NCBI GenBank assembly: GCA_030042885.1
Contig: JASHYW010000461.1
Span: forward strand, 1-8,925
Reading direction: 5' to 3'
DNA length: 8,925 nucleotides
Source: Streptosporangiaceae bacterium
GTDB lineage: Bacteria > Actinomycetota > Actinomycetes > Streptosporangiales > Streptosporangiaceae
A program made the position numbers and the translations under genes. A model generated the notes under the pieces. The model ran no database searches. It was not told the DNA's origin and saw only the letters and a program-made list of their open reading frames with translations. How positions within the stretch are numbered: position 1 is the stretch's first letter; every line of letters begins with the position of its first letter. Positions 1 to 6,525 of this stretch are shown piece after piece.

Positions 1-332
1 CGGTCCAGGCGGCGGCGTTCGCCACGATAACGCCGGCGGCCACCGGCCGGGCGTCCACCATGTTCAACGCGATCCGGCAACTCGGCGGCGCGATCGGCGT
101 GGCGGTGCTGACCACCGTCATCGTGTTCGTCGGGCCGGTTCACCTGGTCGACGGGCACGCGGTGGCCAACCTGACGGCCTACCGCGCCGCCTTCCTGGCC
201 GCCGCCGCGATCTGCCTGTCCGCCGTGGCGTGCTCGCTGTCCATCCGCGACGCCGATGCCGCCGCCACGATCCCCGGACGGCCTGGCCCGCACGCGGCAG
301 AGTCAGCTCCCGCGCCGTCGGCGACGGCCTGA
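1..332 (+). CDS. C-terminal end of a DHA2-family MFS drug exporter (partial)
   Basis: The reading frame is open from base 3 and runs in from outside the window; only about 109 residues are present. They contain a segment typical of the 14-helix DHA2 (EmrB/QacA) proton-driven exporters: GRAST, then MFNAIRQLGGAIGVAVL, leading into a hydrophobic helix (TTVIVFVGPVHLV). A second hydrophobic helix follows (AAFLAAAAICLSAVACSL), and then a short Ala/Pro-rich cytoplasmic tail ending in TGA at 330-332. This matches the last two membrane helices of the family. The ATG at position 60 is internal, because the conserved GRAST residues lie before it. The family exports lipophilic drugs or antibiotics across the inner membrane; the substrate cannot be told from this end. 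It converges with the next gene. Confidence 0.85.
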   Translation, partial: VQAAAFATITPAATGRASTMFNAIRQLGGAIGVAVLTTVIVFVGPVHLVDGHAVANLTAYRAAFLAAAAICLSAVACSLSIRDADAAATIPGRPGPHAAESAPAPSATA

Positions 333-333
333 C

Positions 334-358
334 CAGCAGGCCTGCCAGGTGGCCTGGC
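334..358. terminator. Possible shared terminator hairpin between convergent genes
   Basis: The 38-base gap between the exporter stop and the convergent membrane-protein stop contains GCCAGG (344-349), TGG, CCTGGC (353-358). This is a perfect 6-bp stem with a 3-base loop. It overlaps a second palindrome, GCAGGCCTGC (336-345). There is no T-run on either side, so it is not a classical intrinsic terminator. T-poor GC hairpins between convergent genes are common in actinobacteria, so a bidirectional terminator is an inference from position and folding only. Confidence 0.35.
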
Positions 359-370
359 GGCCCGAAGAGC

Positions 371-1483
371 TCACCGTCCCAGGTTCGCGGCGCCGACGGG
401 GACCTTCTCGCGGTCCGGGAGCGCGTCCGGCAGATCCGGAGGCTCTGGCAGGTACCTGGACAGCACGGCGGGCTGGGGATCCTCTCTGAGACGCCGGCCG
501 CCTGGCGGAGGGGGCGGAGGCACGGGTCCCCGAAAGCCGCCGCCGCCTCCTCCGCCGCCGGTGCCGGGCTGGTGGCCGGGCTGGCCAGCGGCCAGAATCC
601 CGCCCCAGGCGCCGAGTCCGGCCCCCAGGAGCGGGTAGAGGACGAGCACGAGAAGATGCCCAGCCGCGCTGTCGCTGAAGCCGGCCTCGAAGGCCAGCAC
701 GCTCAGCGGGGCATGGCCCGCCTCGGGAAGGGCCGGCAGGGAGTGCGCCGCCAGGTCCGGCCGCAGCGCGGCGACGGTGATGCCCGCGACGGAGACGAGC
801 AGCGCGGCGACGGCACCGGCGCACAGCCCGGCCGCCACGCCCTGCCTGGCCCGGAGGTCGGCCAGCGGCAGCGAGCGACCGGTGCGCGCGGTTCGCCGGG
901 CCGCCACCAGCCCAGCCAAGATGCCGAGGCCCAGCACCAGGGGTATCGCCACCCCCCGCACCACGGCGTGCACGACCGCCGGCCAGGCGCTGGTGATATG
1001 CAGAGGATCACCAGCCGGCGGCAGCGCCAGCACGACCAGGCCGATGGCGGCGCCCGCGACGGCCCCGGTGACCAGGGTCGCCGGGGCGACGGGCGGACGC
1101 CGTGCGGTCACCGCGGTTAGCCCGGCCACGTAGGCCGCTACGGCCAGGAGGAAGACGACCTCGCCGACCCAAAGACCGGCCAGCAAGGAACCTCCGTGCC
1201 AGGCCGCATACTCCAATCGCTCCGCCTGGATCTCGACCAGCAGCAGGGCGAACACGGCGGCGTAGCCGCCAGCCCGTACGCTGCGCGCCTGCCAGCTACG
1301 GCCGGGCGGGGCGAAGACCCTGCGGGCCGCCCACCCGGCGGCCGCCAGCAGCACCGGGGCGGCGATCACCTCGACTCGGTTGACCAGGGTGGCCGGACTG
1401 GCCGGCGCGCCCGGCCATCCGGCCACGGCCAGGCCCGCCGTGGCGGCGCCGAACGCCAGCGGGTATCCGATTCTGCGCAGCAC
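371..1483 (-). CDS. Polytopic membrane protein with Gly/Pro-rich C-terminal tail, function unknown
   Basis: I chose the GTG at 1483 because GAGGAGG lies 5 bases upstream (plus-strand 1489-1495) and the product then starts directly at the first membrane helix (residues MLRRIGYPLAFG). The same frame extends upstream to an ATG at 1600, but that would add 39 polar residues lying over the apparent leader. The 370-residue product has about eight hydrophobic segments, roughly at residues 5-22, 37-52, 71-88, 98-123, 135-153, 168-195, 214-240 and 272-299. A polar tail of about 70 residues follows, with eight glycines in a row (309-316), then six prolines (322-327), then an acidic Pro-rich end. No catalytic motif, nucleotide-binding motif or known transporter signature is visible. 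I do not recognise the family with certainty. It is probably its own transcript, since 217 bases with two inverted repeats separate it from the upstream gene on the same strand. Confidence 0.75.
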   Translation of the reverse strand: MLRRIGYPLAFGAATAGLAVAGWPGAPASPATLVNRVEVIAAPVLLAAAGWAARRVFAPPGRSWQARSVRAGGYAAVFALLLVEIQAERLEYAAWHGGSLLAGLWVGEVVFLLAVAAYVAGLTAVTARRPPVAPATLVTGAVAGAAIGLVVLALPPAGDPLHITSAWPAVVHAVVRGVAIPLVLGLGILAGLVAARRTARTGRSLPLADLRARQGVAAGLCAGAVAALLVSVAGITVAALRPDLAAHSLPALPEAGHAPLSVLAFEAGFSDSAAGHLLVLVLYPLLGAGLGAWGGILAAGQPGHQPGTGGGGGGGGFRGPVPPPPPPGGRRLREDPQPAVLSRYLPEPPDLPDALPDREKVPVGAANLGR

Positions 1484-1488
1484 CTTGG

Positions 1489-1495
1489 CCTCCTC
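1489..1495 (-). promoter_or_regulatory. Ribosome binding site deciding the GTG start at 1483
   Basis: On the - strand this reads GAGGAGG, followed by five bases (CCAAG) and the GTG at 1483. It is the strongest ribosome site in the region and favours this start over the upstream ATG at 1600 in the same frame, which has no comparable site. Confidence 0.7.
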
Positions 1496-1604
1496 GCCCG
1501 AGCACGACAAGCCGCCGGGCCTGCTTCGACCAGTACCATCATCTCCTCTTGCGGTAACGCTGACGGCCGGGGCCCGGCCGTAGCTCAGGGCCCGCACCAC
1601 GAAT

Positions 1605-1634
1605 CGTTCGGAATAAATCTGAATTCACCGAACG
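1605..1634. repeat. Inverted repeat CGTTCGG-N16-CCGAACG in an AT-rich patch
   Basis: CGTTCGG (1605-1611) and CCGAACG (1628-1634) are perfect complements. The 16 bases between them are strikingly AT-rich for this genome. A second pairing, GAAT (1611-1614) with ATTC (1623-1626), would extend a hairpin to about ten pairs with a 2-base bulge. It lies about 120-150 bases upstream of the GTG of the membrane-protein gene, on the promoter side. It could be an operator overlapping a promoter, or an RNA hairpin in the leader; the sequence alone does not decide. Confidence 0.5.
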
Positions 1635-1647
1635 GGCAGTGCTGTTA

Positions 1648-1681
1648 CCGGTCCGATGATCGATCAAGCAGTGCGGACCGG
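1648..1681. repeat. Inverted repeat CCGGTCCG-N18-CGGACCGG with an internal palindrome
   Basis: CCGGTCCG (1648-1655) and CGGACCGG (1674-1681) are perfect 8-base complements. Between them lies the 10-base palindrome TGATCGATCA (1657-1666). The element starts about 20 bases beyond the stop of the 92-residue gene, in that gene's direction of transcription, so it may be its terminator hairpin. The sequence past the stem (TAACAGCA on the - strand) has no T-run. An operator upstream of the membrane-protein gene is the alternative reading. Confidence 0.45.
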
Positions 1682-1700
1682 GCCACGCGGCGTATCCGGG

Positions 1701-1979
1701 TTACGCGGGCCGTTCGGACTTGGGTACGTAATCGAAGAACCGGTAGGTGGTGCCGCCGCCTGTCCATTCGGCGCGCAGCCGCGTGCGCCGCTCGACCCGC
1801 CGCAGGGCCGATAGCAGCCGGCGATTCACATCGCGGGCATCGGTACCTTCCATCGCGCCCTCCACGTGCAGGCCTTTCGGGGTCGGCGTGACCTGGCCGC
1901 CGGTGAGCTCCGTGAGCAGCGGCTGGATCGCGCTGAGGTTCTCCGAACTTACCTCGCCGCTGAGCCGATACAGGACCAT
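1701..1979 (-). CDS. Small soluble protein of unknown function (92 aa)
   Basis: I chose the ATG at 1979. The product then begins MVLYRLSGEVSSENLSAIQP and reads as a compact alpha/beta protein. The upstream stretch of the same frame, to 2090, is Pro/Ala-rich and would run over the divergent decarboxylase start. The protein has a probable beta-helix-beta opening, a central AMEGTDARDVN segment, a strongly basic helix (RRLLSALRRVERRTRLRAEW), then a short GGGTTYRFFDYVPK ending. There are no membrane helices, cysteines or known catalytic motif. No strong ribosome site precedes the ATG, so it may be translated from a leaderless or weakly led message. It is divergent from the decarboxylase gene, with 109 bases between the starts, so the two may share a control region. 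I do not recognise the family and assign no function. Confidence 0.65.
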   Translation of the reverse strand: MVLYRLSGEVSSENLSAIQPLLTELTGGQVTPTPKGLHVEGAMEGTDARDVNRRLLSALRRVERRTRLRAEWTGGGTTYRFFDYVPKSERPA

Positions 1980-2088
1980 CGCGCTAGTCTGCCACGCCGC
2001 CGGCCGGGCGCCTGAAGGGCTCGGGACGTTTGGATAAGCTGCTCGGGTAGACGTGGGCTGTGCGGCGGTGAGGAAGCGAAGATGCGAC

Positions 2089-3567
2089 ATGGGGCCTGAG
2101 GAGTTCCGGGCAGCTGGTCATGAGCTGATCGACTGGATTGCGGACTACCGGGCCCGGATTCCGCAGCTGCCGGTCCAGGCGCAGGTGGGACCGGGTGAGG
2201 TGGCGGGGAAGCTGCCGGGCCGGGCGCCGGCGGAGGCCGAACCGTTCAGCCGGGTGCTGGCTGACCTCGACGGCGTCGTCGTCCCGGGCGTGACCCAGGT
2301 TCAGCACCCCCGCTACTTCGGCTGGTTCCCGTCCAACGCGTCCCTCAGTTCGGTGCTGGGCGACCTGGCCACTTCCGGGCTCGGAGCGCTCGGGATCACC
2401 TGGCAGTCCGCCCCCGCGCTGACGGAGGTCGAGGAAGTCGTGGTCGAGTGGCTGCGCGAGCTGACGGCGCTTCCGGCGTCGTGGAAGGGTGTCATCCAGG
2501 ACACGGCTTCCAGCGGGTGCCTGGTCGCCTTGCTTGCGGCACGCGAGCGCGCGACGAACTACTCAGAGGCACACGGCGGGCTGCAGGCCGAGAGCGCGCC
2601 GCTGACGGTCTACACCTCGCAGCACGCACACTCCTCGATCCCGAAGGCAGTTGCCTTGGCCGGCTACGGGCAGGACAACCTGAGGCTGGTCGACGTCGAC
2701 CCGGTCACCTATGCCATGCGCGCCGACGCGCTGGCTTCGGCGCTGGAGGCTGACGTGGCGGCCGGGCGGCGCCCGGCCGCGGTCGTGGCCAGTGTCGGGA
2801 CCACCGGGACCACGGCCGTGGACCCGCTCGCACAGATCATCCCGCTGGCCCGCCGGTACGGGATGTGGGTGCATGTCGATGCGGCCATGGCGGGCTCGGC
2901 GTTGCTGCTGCCGGAGATGCGCTGGCTCGCTGACGGCGTGGAAGGCGCGGATTCTCTGGCCTGGAACCCGCACAAGTGGCTGGGCACCGTGCTGGACTGC
3001 TCGCTGCTGTACGTCGCCGACCCAGACCATCTGATCCGGGTCATGTCGACCAACCCGTCCTATCTCCGGTCGGCCGTTGATGGCCAGGTGACCCAGTACA
3101 AGGACTGGGGCATCCCCCTCGGCCGGCGGTTCCGTGCGCTCAAGCTGTGGTTCCACCTGCGGCTGGACGGAGTGGAGGCCATCAGGGCCAGACTGCGACG
3201 GGATCTTGACAACGCCCGCTGGCTGGCTGAGCAGGTCTCATCCACCCCAGGCTGGCGTGTCCTGGCCCCGGTCAACCTGCAGACCGTCGTGCTCAGACAC
3301 GAGCCCGCCGGCGTCGTCTCCGGCACTGGCGCCGTGCTGGACGCCGACGCGCTGAACGCACACACGCTGTCCTGGGCCGACTCGGTCAATGCCTCAGGCG
3401 CCACTCTGGTTACACCCTCGCTGCTGGACGGCATCTGGTCGGTCCGGGTCTCGATCGGAGCCGAGCCCACCGAGCGCCAGGACGTCGAGCAGCTGTGGAG
3501 CCTGCTGAGGCAGGCCGCAGAGAGCACCCCGGCCAGGCCCGCAGCGCCTGCCCGGGTCCGGAGGTGA
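2089..3567 (+). CDS. PLP-dependent aromatic-L-amino-acid decarboxylase
   Basis: This is a complete 492-residue group II decarboxylase, close to the roughly 480 residues usual for the family. It removes CO2 from an aromatic amino acid (tyrosine, DOPA, phenylalanine or tryptophan) to give the amine, in the cytoplasm. The start at 2089 gives MGPEEFRAAGHELIDWIADY, the usual family N-terminus. The ribosome site GAGGAAG (2070-2076) is rather far upstream (12 bases), and the in-frame GTGs at 2053 or 2068 are alternatives. Key residues: His181 in AHSS (the ring-stacking His), Asp264 in HVDAAMAG (pyridine-nitrogen contact), and Lys296 in NPHKW (Schiff base). Tyr325 in NPSYL aligns with the catalytic loop Tyr332 of human AADC, whose replacement by Phe marks aldehyde synthases, so this should be a true decarboxylase. 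PLGRRFRALKLWF is also conserved. VDAAMAG replaces the usual VDAAYAG. The substrate cannot be set from sequence; no neighbour suggests an amine pathway. It converges on the glycosidase gene with a 22-base gap. Confidence 0.93.
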   Translation: MGPEEFRAAGHELIDWIADYRARIPQLPVQAQVGPGEVAGKLPGRAPAEAEPFSRVLADLDGVVVPGVTQVQHPRYFGWFPSNASLSSVLGDLATSGLGALGITWQSAPALTEVEEVVVEWLRELTALPASWKGVIQDTASSGCLVALLAARERATNYSEAHGGLQAESAPLTVYTSQHAHSSIPKAVALAGYGQDNLRLVDVDPVTYAMRADALASALEADVAAGRRPAAVVASVGTTGTTAVDPLAQIIPLARRYGMWVHVDAAMAGSALLLPEMRWLADGVEGADSLAWNPHKWLGTVLDCSLLYVADPDHLIRVMSTNPSYLRSAVDGQVTQYKDWGIPLGRRFRALKLWFHLRLDGVEAIRARLRRDLDNARWLAEQVSSTPGWRVLAPVNLQTVVLRHEPAGVVSGTGAVLDADALNAHTLSWADSVNASGATLVTPSLLDGIWSVRVSIGAEPTERQDVEQLWSLLRQAAESTPARPAAPARVRR

Positions 3568-3589
3568 ACGGCCTGGACCCGGCTGCGCA

Positions 3590-5050
3590 TTACCGCCCTG
3601 GAGGCGGCCAGGGGACGGTGCGGAGATGCCCGGTCTGCGCGAGCAGGGCGAGCAGGGTCACCGCGTCGGTCCAGGAGAGCGGGGCTATGCTGGCCGGCTG
3701 GCCTGCGGAATTGACCTGCTCGGGCAGCGAGCCCAGCTTCGTCGTGTGGGCGGCGAGCCAGTCCAGCAGCGCCGCTGCCTGGTGCTGCTGTCCGGTCGCG
3801 GCGTCGAACAAGGCGAAGAACGCGGTCTCCGCGGTCCAGGCGACGTCAGGCGTGCCGGGCCAGGTTGTGCCCGGCTGCAGGCCGCCGTTCGGGACCGCCA
3901 GGGCCCGCTGTGCTGACCTGGCCGCCTTCAGCACCCCGGGGCTCGGCTGCGCGAAAGGCGGCCCGAGGAACGTGACCGCCGCATCAGCACCCGAGCCGGC
4001 CTCCGGCAGGCGCTGGTAACCGGTCCAGCCGAACGTCGCCGTGATCGCCCTGGCCAGCCTGGCGGCCGCAGCCGCCCAGCGGCGGCCATTGCTGGCTGCC
4101 GTGGCGCCGCCGATGTCTACGGCCAGGTCAGCGGCGGCGCGCAGGCCGGCAAGCAGCGGGGCGGCGGTACCGAGCGTGACCTGGACCGAGTCCTCCCAAT
4201 AATCCATGGCCGGCCCGGGAAGGCCATCCTGGGTCAGCGAGCGGGCGGCTGCGTCGGCGGCCCGGGTGACCATCGGCCACAGCAGCGTGAGGTCGCGGCG
4301 CGACCGGCTGCCGGGTCTTAGCTGCTGGGTCACAGCCCAGGACCAGACGGCCCACGGAACCCAGCCGTCCGCGTCGAGCTCGGCGGGCCGGCCGTCGCGC
4401 ACCGGACCCGAGCCGTCGGGCAGGTACCTCGCGGCCCAGATCCCATTGCCCGCCTGCATGTGCTGCAGGAAGCGGAGGATCTGGTAGGCCATGGCCGGAT
4501 GACCTGTGTCGGTGAGCGCCACCGCGACCCAGCTCGAGTCACGCGGCCACACATACTCCCAGCCGGAGCGCCAGCCGGCCACCACGGCGCCATTCGGCCG
4601 GACGGCCAGCCTGAGGTCGAGCAATGCCCTGGTGGCCATGGATCGCTGAGCCGTGGTGACACCGGGAACAAGCCCAGCCCGCAGCCAGTCACGGTCGGCT
4701 CGTTCCGCGACCGCGGCGCAGGCCGACTCGGTGGGAGTCGGCAGGGCTGACCGTTCCAGTGTCAGGTAGCTCCCCCCGGCCGTGAGCAGGATGCTGGAGT
4801 CCGGCTCGAACTGGCCGCTCAGCCTAGCCGGAACGGGCAGCGGACTGTGCTGCTGACACGGTGCCTGGGCAACACTGGCGACCGCGAGCCTGGGTTGACC
4901 GGGCTGCATGGCGACCGCGGTGGTCACCACGGTCGCGCTGAAGGCCAGCATCAGGGCCGCGCCGACCACTCCCGCCCGCCTGGAGCTGGGCTGGGCTCCG
5001 GACCCAAGGGCAGCAGGCGCCTCCTCAGGCTGAAGTCGCCAGTAGCTCAC
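3590..5050 (-). CDS. Membrane-anchored GH15-like (glucoamylase-type) glycoside hydrolase
   Basis: The protein has 486 residues. A short basic cytoplasmic leader ends in SSRRAG, then one hydrophobic segment (about 28-48) acts as an uncleaved anchor or signal peptide, then an outside domain. From about residue 135 onward it resembles the (alpha/alpha)6 barrel of GH15: WEYVWPRDSSW (164-174), RYLPDGSGPVRDGRPAELDADGW in pieces around 208-230, DYWEDSVQ (283-290) and SLPEQVNSAG (441-450). Glu286 and Glu444 sit where the GH15 acid and base glutamates are expected, so an inverting alpha-glycosidase is likely. The N-terminal beta domain of larger bacterial glucoamylases appears shortened. The GTG start at 5050 overlaps the end of the deacetylase gene by 26 bases, so translation is probably coupled. 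A later start is possible because GAGGAGG lies at the deacetylase stop, but no suitable in-frame codon follows closely. The substrate is unknown. Confidence 0.8.
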   Translation of the reverse strand: MSYWRLQPEEAPAALGSGAQPSSRRAGVVGAALMLAFSATVVTTAVAMQPGQPRLAVASVAQAPCQQHSPLPVPARLSGQFEPDSSILLTAGGSYLTLERSALPTPTESACAAVAERADRDWLRAGLVPGVTTAQRSMATRALLDLRLAVRPNGAVVAGWRSGWEYVWPRDSSWVAVALTDTGHPAMAYQILRFLQHMQAGNGIWAARYLPDGSGPVRDGRPAELDADGWVPWAVWSWAVTQQLRPGSRSRRDLTLLWPMVTRAADAAARSLTQDGLPGPAMDYWEDSVQVTLGTAAPLLAGLRAAADLAVDIGGATAASNGRRWAAAAARLARAITATFGWTGYQRLPEAGSGADAAVTFLGPPFAQPSPGVLKAARSAQRALAVPNGGLQPGTTWPGTPDVAWTAETAFFALFDAATGQQHQAAALLDWLAAHTTKLGSLPEQVNSAGQPASIAPLSWTDAVTLLALLAQTGHLRTVPWPPPGR

Positions 5051-5777
5051 TGACCGTCACGAACGTGTATCCGGTGTCCGTCATGGACGCCACCAGCCTG
5101 TCCAGTTGCTTCATGAGGCTGGCGTTCGGCTCTGATCCGCCGTCGTGAGCGAGCACGATGCTGCCGGGCGAGGGCCGCCGCAAGATCGTGTTGACGCCAC
5201 CTTGCGGGTTGCTGCCCGTGACGTGATGCGACCACAACGTCACGGCGTAATGCAGGCCGGCGCAGGCCGCCAGTCCTACGCTGTCGATGCGGCCGTAGGG
5301 CGGCCTGCACAACGTCGGCGGCCGGCCGGTCAGTTTGGCCAGGAACTCGTGGGTACGTTCCAGGGTGCCGGTGTCGAAAGCCTCGTCATGCTGGGTCAGA
5401 TCGTCATGTGCCCACGTGTGATTGCCTTGTTCGTGACCGGCCTCCGCGGTCTGCACCACCAAGTCAGGAGCTGCCAGCGCTCGCTCGCCCACCCTGAAGA
5501 AGGTCGCCTTCGCGTCATGCCGCCGCAAGATGGCCAATATCTGCGGCGTCCACTCCCGCGTTGGGCCGTCATCGATGGTGAGCGCGACCATCCTGGCCGA
5601 CGGCGCGGCGCGGAACGTCACCGAGGCCGCGTACTCCCCCGGCCCGGCCGGCGTGGCGGTCCGCGTCGTCGGCCCCTCGGCCGTGGCGGCCTGCCAGACC
5701 GCGATCCCCGCACCGTCCCCCGCCGCGCCACCCAGGGCGAACAGGCCAGTCCCGGCCAGGAACCTGCGGCGGTCCAT
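5025..5777 (-). CDS. Tat-exported polysaccharide deacetylase (CE4/NodB domain)
   Basis: The protein has 250 residues. The N-terminus MDRRRFLAGTGLFALGGAAG is a clear twin-arginine signal, so the enzyme is folded first and then exported. The NodB domain spans about 60-245 with its usual motifs in order: TIDDGP (67-72, metal Asp70 with Asp69 as base), HTWAH (120-124, the two metal His), RPPYGR (158-163), LWSHH (181-185, in the region of motif 4) and LAHDGG (209-214, His211). Family members remove acetyl groups from N-acetylglucosamine polymers or peptidoglycan. The usual DxxDW of motif 4 is not conserved here, which occurs in divergent members. It is the first gene of an overlapping pair with the GH15-like glycosidase, suggesting both act on the same surface glycan. 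No good ribosome site precedes the ATG, and a -10-like TATTAG lies 6 bases before it, so a leaderless message is possible. Confidence 0.9.
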   Translation of the reverse strand: MDRRRFLAGTGLFALGGAAGDGAGIAVWQAATAEGPTTRTATPAGPGEYAASVTFRAAPSARMVALTIDDGPTREWTPQILAILRRHDAKATFFRVGERALAAPDLVVQTAEAGHEQGNHTWAHDDLTQHDEAFDTGTLERTHEFLAKLTGRPPTLCRPPYGRIDSVGLAACAGLHYAVTLWSHHVTGSNPQGGVNTILRRPSPGSIVLAHDGGSEPNASLMKQLDRLVASMTDTGYTFVTVSELLATSA

Positions 5778-5783
5778 GTAACG

Positions 5784-5789
5784 CTAATA
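5784..5789 (-). promoter_or_regulatory. Possible -10 element for a leaderless deacetylase transcript
   Basis: On the - strand this reads TATTAG, followed by CGTTAC and the ATG at 5777. Four of six bases match the -10 consensus, and the spacing would put transcription start at or next to the A of ATG. No convincing -35 hexamer is present at 16-18 bases. Leaderless messages are common in actinobacteria; this is inference. Confidence 0.28.
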
Positions 5790-6069
5790 CCCTGATTTCT
5801 CCCCGGCCACGCAGTGGTGTCCAGATCGCGGCCCGCGGCCGCCGCTGGACTGCTCGCTGCGGCGCGTCGCCGACCGGGCGATCTGATCCGGATATGCCGA
5901 CCAGGCGCCCGATGTGGTCGCGTGCGGGCCGAAAGACCCCGGCCTCCCGGGACCTCAGCCCGTGGCCAGGCCCGCTGCGGCAGCCCAGCCTGGGATTGGG
6001 CACCCGATCGCACCAGGATGCCGCCCGGTATTCCCGGGCTATCTGCGGCCCACGTCAGCGGAGCACGAC
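5790..6069. other. Intergenic region between divergent deacetylase and flavoprotein genes
   Basis: There are 292 bases between the two divergent start codons (5778-6069). A + strand frame is open upstream of the flavoprotein from 5914, but its first 52 codons encode Pro/Ala-rich low-complexity sequence with no family match, so I treat it as non-coding. The only structured site I see is GGGACCTCAGCCC at 5949-5961, an imperfect dyad. The region should hold the + strand promoter, but I cannot pick clear -35 and -10 boxes. Confidence 0.4.
6060..6063 (+). promoter_or_regulatory. Ribosome binding site setting the flavoprotein start at 6070
   Basis: GGAG followed by six bases (CACGAC) and ATG. It supports the 6070 start over the upstream in-frame ATG at 5914. 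Confidence 0.6.
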
Positions 6070-6501
6070 ATGTCACCATACCCGACCGATCACGCAGGGC
6101 TCGAGATATTGCCGTTCGACGTGTGCCTGCAGCTACTGGCCGCGGTCCCCGTCGGACGGGTCAGCTTTCTCTCAGACGGCGAGATCGTGGTCCTGCCGGT
6201 CAATCATGTCGTGGACGGCCAGGACCCGGTCTTCCGCACGGCCCGCGGGTCGAAGTTGTCCGCGGCCGAAGGGCAGGGTCTGGTGGCGTTCGAGGTAGAC
6301 GGATATGACGAGCGGACCAGGTCCGGATGGAGCGTTCTGGTCAATGGCCGCGCCGAGGAGGTCTACGAGGAGGCTGAGATACGGCGCTTGAACCGCCTTG
6401 ACCTGCACCCGTGGGTCACCGCCGTGGACCGGCCGTTCTGGATCCGGATACGGCCCACCTCGATAAGCGGGCGGCAGACACCGGGACGCGGCTCAGTTTA
6501 G
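6070..6501 (+). CDS. PPOX-type FMN-binding split-barrel protein
   Basis: The protein has 143 residues, the normal length for small actinobacterial pyridoxamine 5'-phosphate oxidase-like proteins. The start at 6070 gives MSPYPTDHAGLEILPFDVC. The sequence follows the family pattern: LLAAVPVGRVSFLSDGEIVVLPVNHVVD in two adjoining strands, FRTARGSKLSAA (a probable phosphate-binding region for the flavin), VAFEVDGYDERTRSGWSVLVNGRAEEV, then a C-terminal helix and WIRIRPTSISGR. Members bind FMN or F420 and act as oxidoreductases or cofactor carriers in the cytoplasm, but few have known substrates. True vitamin B6 synthesis is unlikely, because this short form lacks the full PdxH pattern. The SDR gene starts 38 bases after its stop, so the two probably share a transcript. 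Members of this family are part of the dormancy (DosR) regulon in mycobacteria, which gives a loose hint about regulation. Confidence 0.85.
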   Translation: MSPYPTDHAGLEILPFDVCLQLLAAVPVGRVSFLSDGEIVVLPVNHVVDGQDPVFRTARGSKLSAAEGQGLVAFEVDGYDERTRSGWSVLVNGRAEEVYEEAEIRRLNRLDLHPWVTAVDRPFWIRIRPTSISGRQTPGRGSV

Positions 6502-6525
6502 TAAGAACCGGGTGTCGCTGGACGT

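Noticed and set aside
230..1120. Long + strand open frame (296 codons) opposite the membrane-protein gene
   Set aside because: It is rich in Arg, Gly and Gln with no domain, and it overlaps both the exporter end and the membrane protein, whose hydrophobic helices are clearly real. It is a GC-driven shadow.
1484..1600. N-terminal extension of the membrane protein from an ATG at 1600
   Set aside because: It is polar and low in information, lacks a ribosome site at 1600, and covers a leader that contains GAGGAGG correctly placed for the GTG at 1483.
2030..2052. TTGGAT...TAGACG as a promoter for the decarboxylase
   Set aside because: The spacing between the boxes is only about 12 bases and neither matches well.
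2563..3156. - strand open frame inside the decarboxylase gene
   Set aside because: The decarboxylase motifs on the + strand span this whole region; the opposite frame has no family features or ribosome site.
5145..5795. + strand open frame of 216 codons opposite the deacetylase
   Set aside because: All NodB motifs and the Tat signal are on the - strand; this frame is an Arg-rich antisense shadow.
5914..6069. N-terminal extension of the flavoprotein from an ATG at 5914
   Set aside because: The added 52 residues are Pro/Ala-rich with no family match, while GGAG before 6070 gives a normal-length protein.
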